NCBI RefSeq assembly: GCF_037392515.1
Contig: NC_090280.1
Span: 18,106,001-18,170,000, forward strand
Direction of reading: 5' to 3'
Length of the DNA: 64,000 bases
DNA from: Haliotis asinina
Lineage: Eukaryota > Mollusca > Gastropoda > Lepetellida > Haliotidae
A model generated the notes under the pieces. The model made no database searches. It saw only the letters and a list, made by a program, of their open reading frames with translations, and was not told the origin of the DNA. Made by a program: the position numbers and the translations under genes. This document shows, in pieces, positions 43,813 to 54,894 of the stretch; positions within the stretch are counted from its first letter, which is position 1; each line of letters starts with the position of its first letter.

Positions 43813-43868
43813 CCAGTGAGTGAGTTTAGTTTTAGGCCGCACTCAGCAATATTCCAGCTGTATGGCGG
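43813..43868 (-). repeat. SINE S1 tail fragment
   Basis: The plus strand is AGTGAGTGAGTTTAGTTTTA, then GCCGCACTCAGCAATATTCC and AGCTGTATGGCGG. Only the 3'-most ~55 bp of S1 are present. Confidence 0.75.
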
Positions 43869-43968
43869 TTACGTGTGACAATCATGTTTTACAGTCTTTT
43901 ACTGACAGATTTGACTAACTTCTAGTGGTGAAAGCGTCCTCATAAGGGCACAATGTGTGAAGCGTATA

Positions 43969-44142
43969 CAGTGAAAGCTGCCCAAACCGGCATCTGTCCA
44001 ATCCGTCAAGATGTCAACACTGGCATGAAATCTGTCCCATCCGTGGCTTGTACATTTTTCATCGGCTCTACAATTCAGCACGTTGTCTAAACCTCATTAA
44101 TTCTTCAGTCCCAATGAGTGCCGGTTTAGACACCTTTCACTG
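43969..44142. mobile_element. Tc1-like MITE, 174 bp
   Basis: Left end CAGTGAAAGCTGCCCAAACC (then GGCA); right end reverse-complemented CAGTGAAAGGTGTCTAAACC (then GGCA). TA flanks both sides (43967-43968, 44143-44144). CAGT ends with a TA duplication fit the Tc1/mariner group. One half of it is the evident source of the 154-bp array at 21649-22880. Confidence 0.85.
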
Positions 44143-44244
44143 TATTTTATATTTATGCTATGTGCATGTCGAACTAAGCTTCTACCTCCTTATATTCTGC
44201 TGATAGCATCATAAATGTTAACGAAATGGTTCAGTTCAGTACAA

Positions 44245-44395
44245 GATGCGCGAAGATCCTGATTCGAACCGGTATTCAGCAGTCCACGCGAGGCGACAAA
44301 CGAGATCGAGTGATCAGGCTCACTGACATGGTTGACACATATCATTGTATCCCAGTTTTGCGTTGTCGATTCTCTGGAAAAGTGCGGCGTTAAAC
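44245..44395 (+). repeat. SINE S1, diverged, internally deleted
   Basis: GAAGATCCTGATTCGAACCG, GAGATCGAGTGATCAGGCTC, CATTGTATCCCAGTTTTGCG, then a jump to AAAAGTGCGGCGTTAAACAG. Confidence 0.6.
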
Positions 44396-45145
44396 AGTCA
44401 ACAAACATACACCAGGCACTGTGACTTTGGGTTCGGTTTCTGCAACAGGTTGATGTTACACCCGTTGGAGTACCCAGATTGGAATGTCCGAGTCTTGTAT
44501 ACCTATCCTTCCGGTCTTATTTCAGCCGACTCCTTGTAGGTCTGGTCTATTCCAGAATCTCCCAGCACTGGTTCAAGGGAAAGTTGGACTGATGCAACTC
44601 TGCAACAGATCTTGTGGTTTCGATTGTGCGCTTTCAAGAGCGACCCATTTGAAGAGCATTTCCACATCCAAATACTGCCAGCAAACTCGAATTTTAACCA
44701 ACATTCATTGGTTCCTGGCACTCTCAAGATTCGTGATGATCCTTGGATTATTCATGACCGAGTATAACGGATAGTGCTGTTTCTACCCGAGTACCCCATC
44801 CCCTATTACCCTACACTACCCGGTGCCCGGATAATTCTTGACAACAAATTTGTAAGAAATGGCAATATATTTTTCAGCTCAGAGGCAAACATTTCGAGTT
44901 TTTCAATATCTGAATCATGTATTATATTGAAAACAGGTGACTGTAAATAATGCCTAAACCTTGAAAAACAATCACATATTACACTGTTTCATCCATTAGT
45001 CACATGCTCATAACGGGTCAGAATACTGAGGTACCCGGGTCCCATACATTACCCGCACCCGTCCCAGGCATCCGGGTTATCCGTCTCAGCACTGATACGT
45101 GTAAAGTGTGTCTCCTTTTCACTTTATGAGAATTGTTTGAGCGAA

Positions 45146-45304
45146 CAGACATTGGCGGATCCAGAAGGGTTGACCCGCCCCTCCTTTTGAAATCACAGAT
45201 GACCACACTGAAGTTTATATTTTTTTGAGTTGGCTGAGCCAAGGGGGGTTCGGAGGGTTCGAACCCTTATCCTCCATCAAAATTCCTGGATCAGCCCATG
45301 ACAG
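45146..45304. mobile_element. Possible hAT-type MITE
   Basis: The left side reads CAGACATTGGCGGATCCAG and the reversed right side CTGTCATGGGCTGATCCAG. The GGCGGATCCAG core resembles widespread hAT MITE ends. No target-site duplication was found. The interior contains a GGTTCGAACCC stretch. Confidence 0.35.
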
Positions 45305-45485
45305 AGAATGCCTGATTTCGTTGTATTTTTGCAACATCTAATAATTACCACACATCATCCACGACTTCTCAGAGTATACCCATCTGTTAGAACAGAATCC
45401 GGTACGTCGGCCTGTCGAGAGAACACCTCCGTGCTGAGCTGCAGTGCCATAATGGAAACAGAAACACGGAAAATTATCAACGTAC

Positions 45486-45650
45486 CTTTCTATCGTCGGC
45501 TAAAAACGTGCAGTATCTACCCTTCACATAGTAGGGGAATTTCTGCGAGTCTTTACTCCGGCCACGTCATGCCGTCACCCTCAAACCCTGCTGTAGCAAC
45601 CCAGACAGGTGCGATAAGATACCAGGGACCGTTTCAAGGAGGTTTCTGTA
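45486..45650 (-). other. Candidate GCNT noncoding first exon
   Basis: On the minus strand GATAGAAAG/GTACGTTG is a good donor (edge 45486) preceded by moderately CpG-rich DNA. Splicing to the acceptor at 43024 would give the required 5' UTR. The start is not determined. Confidence 0.2.
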
Positions 45651-46257
45651 ATTATTTAGGTCTGTCCAGTGAGAACATTACTTAATATGTCATACTTTGT
45701 GACATTTTCGTTCATAGTTGAGTTTTGGTCGGGATGACATACAACTATTTTCAAAGTGGTAATTTCTTGTACTGTATAATTTCTTCTTATATCTCGAAAG
45801 AGACAGTCCTTCCTCTAAATCAATTCATTCGATAGAAAGACCTGTCGAACAAACCTAATCTGACCGGTTTGGGGCCTTGCCTTCAAATTAGGGTACAGAC
45901 CGTGGATACTGGTCTGTTGTTGACAGGCTGGGGTTATTATTGGACTCATATATTTAACCCAGTTTGATTACTTGGTCCTTATCTCATGACACACCTAACT
46001 ACGGCTGTGTGCTTGGATGATCCGACACATAGACGCGTCTTCCACCGTGGTCACATCTAACAACGGCTGTGTGCTTAGATGGCGCAACACATAGACGGGT
46101 CTTCCACCGTCGTTACATTCTTGTGCTAGAAGACATTCCCCTAAAGATGGCGAGTGTGATATTTTGCCCTTTTTAGCAGCAACACAGCAATGTCACCTTT
46201 CCGTACACTGGGGAAATGGATATGGCACTTTGTTGCTATGACAACTCGCGAAACCCT

Positions 46258-46480
46258 TGAAGATCCATATTAGGGTTGGTATTAAGCAACCCAACCTTGT
46301 CGTCAGAGCGACTACTGGCATCGGGTGGTCAGGCTCGCTGACGTGGTTGACACATGTCATCGTATCCCAGTTGCGTAGATCGATGCTCATGCTCTTGATC
46401 TCTTGACAGGCTGTTCTAGACTTCATTATTTACAAACCGCCGACATGTAGCTGGAATATTGCTGAGAGCAGCGCCCCGAT
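46258..46480 (+). repeat. SINE S1 copy
   Basis: TTAAGCAACCCAACCTTGTC, ATCGGGTGGTCAGGCTCGCT, GTTGCGTAGATCGATGCTCA and TAGCTGGAATATTGCTGAGA are recognisable. The CACTCAC tail is lost. Confidence 0.75.
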
Positions 46481-46535
46481 GTAGCTAGAATAGTGTGTCA
46501 AAAATAAAAAAGCAAACAAAACATTCATTGTGACG

Positions 46536-46570
46536 ACGAACGTCTTAACCGCTAGGTTACCCCACTGCCT
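46536..46570 (-). repeat. SINE S2 head scrap
   Basis: The plus strand GAACGTCTTAACCGCTAGGT and TACCCCACTGCC are the A-box end of S2 in reverse. Confidence 0.5.
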
Positions 46571-46582
46571 CTATGTATAACA

Positions 46583-46745
46583 GCGGTGGTAGTGTGGCCT
46601 CGTGATTAAAGCGTTGGACGATCATGCCGATCACCCAGGTTCGATTCCACACATGGGCACAATGTGTGAAGCCAATTTCTGGTGTCCCTTGCCATGGTAT
46701 TGATGGAGTGTAGCTAAAATCGGCGTAAACCTAAACTCACTCACT
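46583..46745 (+). repeat. SINE S2, full length
   Basis: A-box region TGTGGCCTCGTGATTAAAGC; B box GGTTCGATTCC at 46639-46649; body AATGTGTGAAGCCAATTTCT; tail AAACCTAAACTCACTCACT. All parts are in the expected order. Confidence 0.85.
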
Positions 46746-46913
46746 AAGGATTATATTAGCATTAATCAGAGTGCTGTCAAACGTCGCTTAGAACACCGTT
46801 CTAGACATTACATGAAGACTGTCGCACCTACCAACCTATCATTTTCTACCGATATTCCCCTGTGTCAGACATAAATGAAACGCATGAAGCCATCTGACGT
46901 TTTTGACATTTAG

Positions 46914-47030
46914 TGAGTGAGTGAATTTTATGCCGCTTTTAGCACTATGCGAACACTTAACGTCATTGGTATGACGCTGTCGGGGATCGATCTCTGGGTG
47001 GACGCTCTAACCACTACAACACGGTGGCGG
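46914..47030 (-). repeat. SINE S2, shortened
   Basis: The plus strand GTGAGTGAGTGAATTTTATG, GCCGCTTTTAGCAC, then GGGGATCGATCTCTGGGTGG and CGCTCTAACCACTACAACAC. The body is partly deleted. Confidence 0.65.
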
Positions 47031-47045
47031 TCGTCAAAACAAGAA

Positions 47046-47222
47046 TGAGGTTAATTGTACGCCGCAGTCAGCAATATACCAGCTATATGGCAACGCTCTG
47101 ATGATGATGACCTGTGTCCACCAAGTCAGCAAGTCTGACCACCCGATCCCGTTAGTCGCCTCTTCCGACAAGCATGGATAACTGAAGATTAATATAATTC
47201 CAGCCCGGATCTTCACAGGTTG
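47046..47222 (-). repeat. SINE S1, internally deleted
   Basis: The plus strand AATTGTACGCCGCAGTCAGC, AATATACCAGCTATATGGCA, a gap, then AAGTCAGCAAGTCTGACCAC, CCGATCCCGTTAGTCGCCTC and GATCTTCACAGG. Confidence 0.75.
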
Positions 47223-47773
47223 TCAAAACCAGAACACGTGGATTAAATGTGGAACACTTACATAAGGAAGAGGAGATAGATTTTATTGAACTACCATTTC
47301 TGTACAGTGTGACAAGGATATTGAATGAGATTACAAAACTCGCCAGCACCCAACCATATACCTACATTTGTAACATCAATTTAACATAAATACCACAATG
47401 GGCGCATGCTTATTGGAGGTACTATAGTTTTGTAAAGAAAACAGCAGCCCTCTCACTACCCGGACTTCCAGTCAAACCATTCAGTGAATTAGTTCAGACC
47501 TGTGTCCTCTAACCAGACGATCAAATGGTAGTGTAGCCTCAGTACAAAGCTTGGTCGAGATTTTGAACAGGATTCAAACTGAAATGGGTTACGCGATAGG
47601 ATTTGTGAAAAGATACAACATCCTAACAGTTTTTGCAAACAGTTTCAGGAGGAAAGGGTCTTTTGAAGAACTGTTGTTAATATCCTCGTTAACGTGATAC
47701 ACTGCGTTATGGGGAGATAACTCATTGTCTTCACGAGAATTTCTGTCGCTCTGAGTCTTCGTCTCGGTTTGAC

Positions 47774-48095
47774 TTAAGGTGATCCATCAGAGGTGACCAT
47801 GGGGTAACGTTGGGTGTTCCTGAACCTGAGCTGATTTAAAGAACCTGTCAGTAAAGCAATGATTTGGAGGCCGGGGTTGATGTTCGGGACTGACATTGTG
47901 TCCTCTTTGTATACTCTGAAAGGAGCAGGGAGTCTCTTCGCCAGAAAGGTCACCTTGTGAGCATCGACCCGATCGTTCGGTACAAACTCGGCGCTGCGCT
48001 TGTCAACCAAAGGGCAGATGACCTTCATCAGTGGACCTGGCTTCGCTTTCGGTACAGTCCATTTGTGATCAGGGAGCACCCCGGATGTCGCTGAA
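47774..48095 (-). CDS. Unrecognised gene, last exon
   Basis: Acceptor TTGTATTACAG/TTCAGCGAC. It encodes SATSGVLPDHKWTVPKAKPG, PLMKVICPLVDKRSAEFVPN, DRVDAHKVTFLAKRLPAPFR, VYKEDTMSVPNINPGLQIIA, and ends in TAA. Its codon use is less AT-biased than the flanks. Confidence 0.55.
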
Positions 48096-49700
48096 CTGTA
48101 ATACAAAACACAGTTGAGTAGCATGCCAGGCATATTTGGAAGAATTTACAACAGGATTTGTTTTTTCCTTAATGACATATTGCAGTCCTGTAGCATGAAG
48201 TACCTTTTGAAGGTGACATTTAGTTTGACGAAATCCTTAAAAGCACTATATACAACTATTATTTCACATACAAGTTAATATGTAAGCCAAAATAGCGGTA
48301 GGGAAAAACTGAATGCTTAGCTACTGAAATCATGACACTGAACACTCATAAAGGAGCATGTCAAAACATTGATTACACAACTCATGTTGACTGAGTTCCG
48401 TCCTACTGTGCAATTTAGTTCAATAACCAGTTCAGAATGTTTTGACTAATTCATTTAACTGGATATATAAATATTTATCGGTATTATTTGATACATCTGA
48501 GCACTTGCATATTGCAACACTGCGCTCCTTTTAGTCCTTGTAAGCACGTCGTTTGGCGGTCTGGTACGGAATTGATGCCATGTCAATCACATTGGTCGTT
48601 ACAGAACTACAATAGATAAGCGTAAAAACACATAACAAGTGTGACCAGTGAGCCAGATGCATTATGGATCATTTTACGACGTCATCAAACAGCGACAGTC
48701 TGTAACGTCTTAGTTAAGGCCAAGCGACTTACACCCAGCCATTAAATATAGAAATACGGTTTGTGATGTCTATTTTCATTTTCACCCGAGAAAATTGGGA
48801 TCGGCTGATAACGAGGTCATTGTCTGCACAGGTTAATGGGACTGATGTTTCGACATCAACAAGTGTTACGAGAGTGCAGTTTCTGTAAATTGTATTATTA
48901 ATTAAGTAATCATTATTACTGGGTCGCAATGTTTAGTGTTTTGAATGATAATTATTATGGGTCACATTTCGTATCATCAATGTTCAAGACTTTGAGCATT
49001 TTGTCTGCAGGCCTTTAAGGAAGTGCTTTAGAGTTACCTCCCCTTGGCTTTGGGTTTAACCGCTGCCTAATCACTCGCTATATAACTCTCACACTAAGTG
49101 AGTTGCCATTATATTTGTGACCCATTACTCTAGAACTGACTCTGTTGTATTGTACATGAAACCTCTATTGTGAATCTGTTGTATCTTGCCGTTGTTTTGC
49201 TGATATACAAACTATTGAAAATTCAGACCTTTTAGCGTTATATTTTGCTGGTTCTGAGGGAATTTCTTACACCTTTTGTCACGGCAAATTTTAACCGTAG
49301 CACAAGACAGAAGAAGGTTATAACGGTACTGTTGCCAAAGAAAATGTTCTTTTAAATTGAGCGATCGCTCGTTCCACCGAATACCTGGTTCGATTCCATT
49401 GTATGAAGCACATTTCTGGTGTCCACCGCTGTATTATGCTGGAATAATGCTAGAAGCCTTGTAAAACCCACTCACTCACTTTCCATCTTAAACTTTGGGA
49501 TATTTTTTGAACACAAGTCAAAACAATCATTATACCAAATCGACCGATTTCATAACTGCATCAGCTATTGAATGGGTGTACAGGTACCATAGCAGTCCTC
49601 TAGGTAAGACAAGGCGTGATCAGCTGAAACAACGATCATAGAAGAGACAATACCTGACGCCCAGTAGCATCATCCACATTCGTGGGCACCAAACAGCCAT
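47774..49700 (-). CDS. Unrecognised three-exon gene, 172 aa
   Basis: Exons 49654-49700, 48733-48882 and 47774-48095 join on the minus strand in consistent phases (2, 2) with GT/AG borders. The second donor is a perfect GTAAGT. The product starts MAVWCPRMWMMLLGV, which could be the core of a signal peptide or anchor, then NCTLVTLVDVETSVPLTCAD, ending near LNQLRFRNTQRYPMVTSDGS. It has three Cys after the start region (NCT, LTCAD, VICPL) and a late hydrophobic stretch, LQIIALLTGS. I do not recognise the family. It lies upstream of the GCNT-like gene on the same strand. Exon 3 has moderate GC and a long frame that ends cleanly, so coding is likely; exon 1 is the weakest part. Confidence 0.55.
48733..48882 (-). 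CDS. Unrecognised gene, middle exon
   Basis: Acceptor CAATTTACAG/AAACTGCAC; donor GGCTGGGT/GTAAGT. It encodes NCTLVTLVDVETSVPLTCAD, NDLVISRSQFSRVKMKIDIT and NRISIFNGW. Exactly 150 bp. Confidence 0.5.
49358..49482 (+). repeat. SINE S2, 5'-truncated
   Basis: GATCGCTCGTTCCACCGAAT, B box GGTTCGATTCC, body GAAGCACATTTCTGGTGTCC, tail GCTGGAATAATGCTAGAAGC and CCCACTCACTCACTT. Confidence 0.75.
49654..49700 (-). CDS. Unrecognised gene, first coding exon (candidate)
   Basis: ATG to donor GGCGTCAG/GTATTG gives 15 codons plus two bases in the phase needed by the next exon. The choice rests on phase and hydrophobic character only. Confidence 0.4.
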
Positions 49701-49889
49701 GACGGAGCAGGAACAGGAGGGTGGCTGGCCGATGTTAAACCTTTTCACAGCCAGGGACGTCGCAGCCTTTATTTCACTTTGAGTGTTTCACACATTTGGT
49801 TGCTAGGAGATGCAGTTGCCAGGATGTCTTGGTTTCCTGCTTGCCACACGTTGGTGTCCACTTTGAAACATGTCTGAAAGGGCACAACT

Positions 49890-50130
49890 TTGAGATTTCT
49901 AAAATAATATTTCGAAGTATTCTGGTTGAGGAAGTCATCAAATATTTGTAGTTTCATGAATAGACAACAAACTCCCAAACCTTAAGATTCTTTGGATTTA
50001 TAAAAATATCATTTTAAAGCATTTGGAGTGAGCACGGTCATCAAATATTTGTAGCTTCATGAACATTTTAACATGCGAGGACTTTTTAAAAACAAATAAA
50101 AAATATTATTTTGAAGTATTCGGACTGGAA
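49890..50130. repeat. Imperfect ~115-bp duplication
   Basis: CATCAAATATTTGTAGTTTC and CATCAAATATTTGTAGCTTC, with flanking AATATTATTTTGAAGTATTC variants, indicate a diverged tandem duplication. Confidence 0.55.
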
Positions 50131-50667
50131 AGATGGATATATTAATGTTAGAAAAAGATGGCCATATTTTCTAATTAATTCCAAGACGAAACTGTAATTC
50201 ATCTTTGTTCACCAATGCAAGAATTCTGGGATATCATCAGTATAGTCAAAAGCCCGACAATAACACAAGTCAGTCCTTGATAAGTGCCCCTTTCAATATA
50301 GCAAGTTTTGTGCATCGATATCTGCACCTGGAAATCACCCCTGAATGTGCTGACCGTTAACAACATTAGGTTCAAGTTTAGCTTGTGTATGATGATAGGT
50401 AAGGTAATTATTTGCGAAATTATTCAAGTGTTCATTGCGGAGAGTCCCCAACACACCCCAGGGAGCATGTCCAAGAAAAACCCTCGAAATTTCGCACGTA
50501 CGGTTGGTGCTCGTGCAACATGTCTGTATTTAATCTACTAGAGTTACACTTTGTAATCAGTTTGTCCTCACTAGCTTATGAGGAAAAGAGATTGCATATC
50601 GACATGCCATTCAGTTATTCGGAAAATGAATGTCCATCACACAGCTGTCAGACGTTAGGTCAAACTG
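50131..50667. other. Intergenic DNA, nothing assignable
   Basis: Two overlapping plus-strand frames of 77-88 codons lack domains. No repeat is recognised. Confidence 0.35.
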
Positions 50668-50813
50668 AGGTGAAGTGAATTTAGCTTTACGTCGCTTTCA
50701 GCAATATTCCAGCCATATCACGGAGGGGGACACAAGAATTGGGTTTCACACATTGTAGGGACTCGAACCCGTGATGAACGAACGCTTTAACCACTAGGCT
50801 ACCACACCGCCCT
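50668..50813 (-). repeat. SINE S2, full length
   Basis: The plus strand TTAGCTTTACGTCGCTTTCA, GCAATATTCCAGCCATATCA, TGTAGGGACTCGAACCCGTG, AACGCTTTAACCACTAGGCT, ACCACACCGCCCTT. The B box (GGGTTCGAGTCC on the minus strand) is well kept. Confidence 0.85.
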
Positions 50814-53130
50814 TGTGGTGAAGGACCTCCCACGGAATACAGTATCTGCATAAAAAAACCCATCAATCCATGGGAGTCATTGGTGGAGGTGTGGGGTTGT
50901 GTCCCATGAGTGGGAACTTGACATGGTGACAATAGATTGGAACTGGACAGGTCCAGTTGACCCAGTTTTGATAATCATTCTCTTGCTACAAGACCTGTAT
51001 TTATGGATGACAACGCTAGAGGACACTGGGACATTCTCGGGAGACGGACACAAGCACGCGAGCCACCTGTTCCAAATCTGAAGAAAAGCTGATAAGTTAG
51101 TACCATTAAGAACATCACAATACGCTGTTCTGTAGCACCGCCATGACTCACCCATATGTCAGCAAGTTTAACTTCCTCCATGACCAACGACTTCAGAGTG
51201 ACTCACGTGGGCACGTTTTGTCACATGTGCCGTTCTAACAAACAATATCCGTTTTGATACACACACGTTTCAACACATTGTTCGTGATAAGGAAGGATTG
51301 CAATATACCAACGTACAGCTTCTTTACTGCAATAATTAAGATAAATGAATTGCATTGTAATAAAGACTCTGTTAATCCATATATTTTTATCATTCCTTAC
51401 CACGTAAAATGTAGTATTATCCGTCCCTACTATTCCCTCGAACAAGATCTTACTGGATCTTATATTGACATATCTTGACAGACTGCTTTGAATTAAGATG
51501 GACATAAACATGACTGCCTCGATGAGATTTAATAGCATTATTTACGGCATTGGACCAGCATTTCTTATCAATAAATTGACCATTATTGACAGTTAGCTAG
51601 CATATCGTATGTACACGTTGCAGCATAGTATATGGGAGATTTTTACTACATACGTTGTATGTAGAACTATCTGAACACATAAATTGATAAATTCGAGCTA
51701 GAAACATTTCTTTAAAAACACATTTACACTTTGTATTACATAACTTTCCTAATAGGTAGAGGGCTCTTTTGTCCATGCAATACAGTAGTGCAGTGTTAGA
51801 ACAGGTTCAAACTGCCAGTAGCCAGTGGGGCTAATGCCCAAAACAGCCACTTGCCCTTCAGACACCTTTACTGGCCCGAAAAATTCATAATAATCTATAG
51901 ACAATAAAACAGCGCATATGAGAATAGTTAGAGTAGTGAATTGTTTCAAACTATTAACTCTGAGCCTCTGACATTGATAGAACACACTCTAAGAATGCCC
52001 ATACACTTTCAAATTAACTTTATTTTAAATCATCTTAAGGATTTCAGTCACCATCCCTGGAAGACTCCTCCACATCGTCTGCATCAGATATGCCGCCACC
52101 ACTATCACTTGTCACAGTCACACTCTTGACCTGTCTGGGCCTCACCATCCACTGCCTCGTATGCAAGAAAAATGAGGCCTTTTGCAAGCAAAACATGACA
52201 GAAATCAGTATATGGCAAAATGCACCACTTTGGGATCTACTTCAATTTCAGTTTTAGCAATTCAGCAAACATTATGGATAGTTTTGTGTAAATTTAAATG
52301 ACTCGTTCTTCGTAGATAGATGCCTAGGACTGTGATCAGATGCAGGTCTTCCTCATCTCCAATGGCAAGTGATTTTTGGCAATAAAATTCAAACTGAGAT
52401 CCAGATGCACTGATGCATTGGGACCTTTATCACATCTGCTGAGGCAGAGATCTATAGAATAGGATCTCTGACATTCTAAGTGAGTTTGGAGCCTTCATTA
52501 TGGTGATGGCAGAGCTGATGAGCCCAATCCTTAGATTTTTTTAGGTTCTGAGGTTGTATATCTGCTGGAATCTCCTTGGAATCAATTGTGAAGACTCCAC
52601 TTATCATCATAGAGGCTGCATAGAGACTGGTGCTCTGCTGGTCAAGTTCGTCTTCATATGCTCCATGCGTGCTCCTTGAAGACTCTCGGGTTTTGATGTT
52701 TCTACTTGATGAGAAAATAAGTAATGAAAGGAGCCCCGAAGGAATGGTATATCTGTTCCTTAAAATGTTTGTGATGAATGGGTCTTCCAGAAGGTTCCAG
52801 TTTGGCCGGTTCTTCCTTGTCTACTTAGTAAGGTGAGTCTGCCGATGTTGAACAGATCTGGTCGGAGGTCTCCTGCTAGTTGACCAAGAGCAAAATGGTG
52901 CATTCTTTGTCAGATCTTTGAAGTGTGATGTCTTTGCCTTGTTGAAAGATATAGACATGGTGAGGCTCAAGAAGACTCGTCTGATAATAATGTCAAGCTT
53001 AGCAAGCTGGGGAGTATAAATTTCTGGTCTTTTCATGAATCCCTAAATCACTATTTATGAAAGGTACCGGTGTGTAATGAATGTCAATACTAAAGATAGA
53101 AGGGAACACGTTGAAAATAGTGAGTCAATA
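50814..53130. other. Non-coding; possible very old pseudogene
   Basis: No gene is supported. Between 52000 and 53040 both strands show broken frames of 60-70 codons with more protein-like composition (for example minus strand 52821-53036, beginning MKRPEIYTPQLAKLDIIIRR). I could not link them to a family. Confidence 0.3.
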
Positions 53131-53133
53131 GTG

Positions 53134-53260
53134 TTGCGTAGATCGATGCTCATGCCGTTGATCACTGCATTGTATGGGCTAGACAAGATTACTTACATAT
53201 ATAATATAGCTGGGATATTGATGAATGCGGCATAAAACTAAAACCATTCACTCACACACT
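53134..53260 (+). repeat. SINE S1, 5'-truncated
   Basis: GTAGATCGATGCTCATGCCG, TTGATCACTGCATTGTATGG, TAGCTGGGATATTGATGAAT and TCACTCACACACT. It abuts the 39-bp array. Confidence 0.75.
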
Positions 53261-53267
53261 CTAAAGG

Positions 53268-53430
53268 GCCGAGTGGAGACGAATGTTCTTGGAGGTTACG
53301 GAAAAGGGCGAGTAGTGACTAAAGGTTTTGGAGGTTACGGAAAGGGCCGAGTGTTGACGAATGTTCTTGGAGGTTACGGAAAAGGGCGAGTAGTGACTAA
53401 AAGTTTTGGAGGTTACGGAAAGGGAAGAGA
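53268..53430 (+). repeat. 39-bp in-frame repeat (GGYGKGRV-type), four units
   Basis: GAGTxxTGAC starts recur at 53271, 53310, 53349 and 53388. The period of 39 keeps one frame open, which reads GGYGKGRVVTKGF, GGYGKGRVLTNVL and so on, 13 residues per unit. Units 1 and 3 (NVL) alternate with 2 and 4 (KGF/KSF), so a 78-bp dimer underlies it. The 91-codon frame 53225-53497 contains it, but no splice sites or homology support a gene. Confidence 0.85.
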
Positions 53431-53717
53431 GGTTCGTATAATTCTTCTGCGCTACTTGTGCAGGTGGACAAGAGCCTTTGGTTTTACACTGAGGTGAGGT
53501 ACAAAGTGTTGCTAGCTCAGGGAGCATTCAGTGTTCACTGTTTGTGTCGCCGTCGAAGTCTTCAGACACAGCCTCAGTGTTGACAACAGCTAAATAACTC
53601 AGTCGTATCAATTACATACACCTTCCACACTGGGCATGCAGAGACGGAATGAACGTGGATTTCCGGACGAGCGTTGCCATATTACTGTCCTTTATGCTTG
53701 TCATGCATAAAGAATAC

Positions 53718-53882
53718 AATTTGAATACACAGTGTTATTTATCCAAGTGTACATTATGTTATATTTGGGATTATACTTTCTCAGTAAAGTACACGCTTCA
53801 ATTTGAATACACAGTGTTATTTATAAGTATCCAAGTGTACATTATGTTATATTTGGGATTATACTTTCTCAGTAAAGTACAC
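53718..53882. repeat. 82-bp tandem duplication
   Basis: AATTTGAATACACAGTGTTA through TTTCTCAGTAAAGTACAC occurs twice. The second copy has a TAAGTA insertion and the first has GCTTC at the junction. Confidence 0.9.
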
Positions 53883-53883
53883 A

Positions 53884-53995
53884 GAGTCTTGTACTTTTTG
53901 TACCAACAGGGATTAGAACCAGCACTCTCGAACCGAATCGCCAGCACACAATGTCAGCCATCTAACCCACTTAGCCACCGGAAAATCAATGACCT
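53884..53995 (-). repeat. SINE S4 head, minus strand
   Basis: On the minus strand CCGGTGGCTAAGTGGGTTAG (A-box region), CTGACATTGTGTGCTGGCGA and GCTGGTTCTAATCCCTG (B-box region) resemble the Leu/Ser-tRNA-like head at 13738. Confidence 0.6.
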
Positions 53996-54384
53996 TGTGT
54001 GATGGTGATTAATGTAACCTTTAGCCTTTGAAACAAAACGTAGCATTTCACAAAGTGTACGATAACATTTTATGGTCGCTTCTGTATACTCCATATAAAT
54101 TATGGCAACTTGGTGTAATTACGAGTTCTCCCCCCTTGGACATGTTTTGGGTCAGTTTATTTCACCGGGGCACAATAGATTCATTACGCATACTAAAATC
54201 GACATGCCGTAGATAAAAATTAAAATGTAATGAAATGATAAATCAGGTAACTGTCCACTACATATGAACATTGTGTGTACATTTATATGAACATGTTTAA
54301 TGGCATGTACACAAGTTGGGAGGGTGCCTAGATCTATACCCGCCTGTGACCGGGTGAAAAAAGCCTTGCTTGAAGCTTCCATTA

Positions 54385-54515
54385 TTAGCAAACTCTTTCA
54401 GTGTTGTCACCACCCCTAGTGTGCAGTATACAACCCTGTGCACTTAAAGGAAGCCATTCATCTGAAGATAGGTGACCAGATGGTGGACACACGAACACTT
54501 GCAGACACCTAGTTG
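54385..54515 (+). repeat. SINE S3 middle module
   Basis: AACTCTTTCAGTGTTGTCAC, CCCTAGTGTGCAGTATACAA, CACTTAAAGGAAGCCATTC and GACCAGATGGTGGACAC match 62325-62435 and, reversed, 24100-24200. Confidence 0.75.
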
Positions 54516-54894
54516 TTGTTAATGTAACATTTAGTCCAAGAGATAAGGTCGATTTGTTTATTTATCCCGAGAGGTCCAAAAGGTTTGAACATTGGTTCCC
54601 ATGTAAAAATGAATGAATTTTCAGAATATGTCAGCCCTGCGACATGAAATGCAAAGAAAGGAAGACATGTTATACGTCATATGGAAGTCAACACATTTGG
54701 CTTTAGTAAACTTGTAATATTAAGTACATGTTTGCGCTCTCTACTTTGTCAGTACAGGGAAAAGACAAAAATGACATAAAATATGACAAAAAACACATCT
54801 TATATTTTTCACCATGTGTGCAAATAAACTACTGAAGAGTGTTTTTGGGTTGACGAATATATGGCTAATCATTTGAAACAAACATTATAACTTG

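Larger units (their letters stand above)
44396..46180. other. Non-coding stretch with small repeats
   Basis: No gene is called. The 45308-45685 open frame lies opposite the candidate GCNT 5' UTR exon and has no domain. At 45989-46112 a ~62-bp unit (ACGGCTGTGTGCTTGGATGA, CACATAGACGCGTCTTCCAC) is duplicated in tandem. Confidence 0.4.

Noticed and set aside
45308-45685. 125-codon plus-strand frame
   Set aside because: No domain; the opposite strand has a better explanation as a GCNT 5' UTR exon, itself weak.
52560-53040. Retrocopied host gene
   Set aside because: Protein-like patches occur on both strands but none could be tied to a family, so no pseudogene is called.
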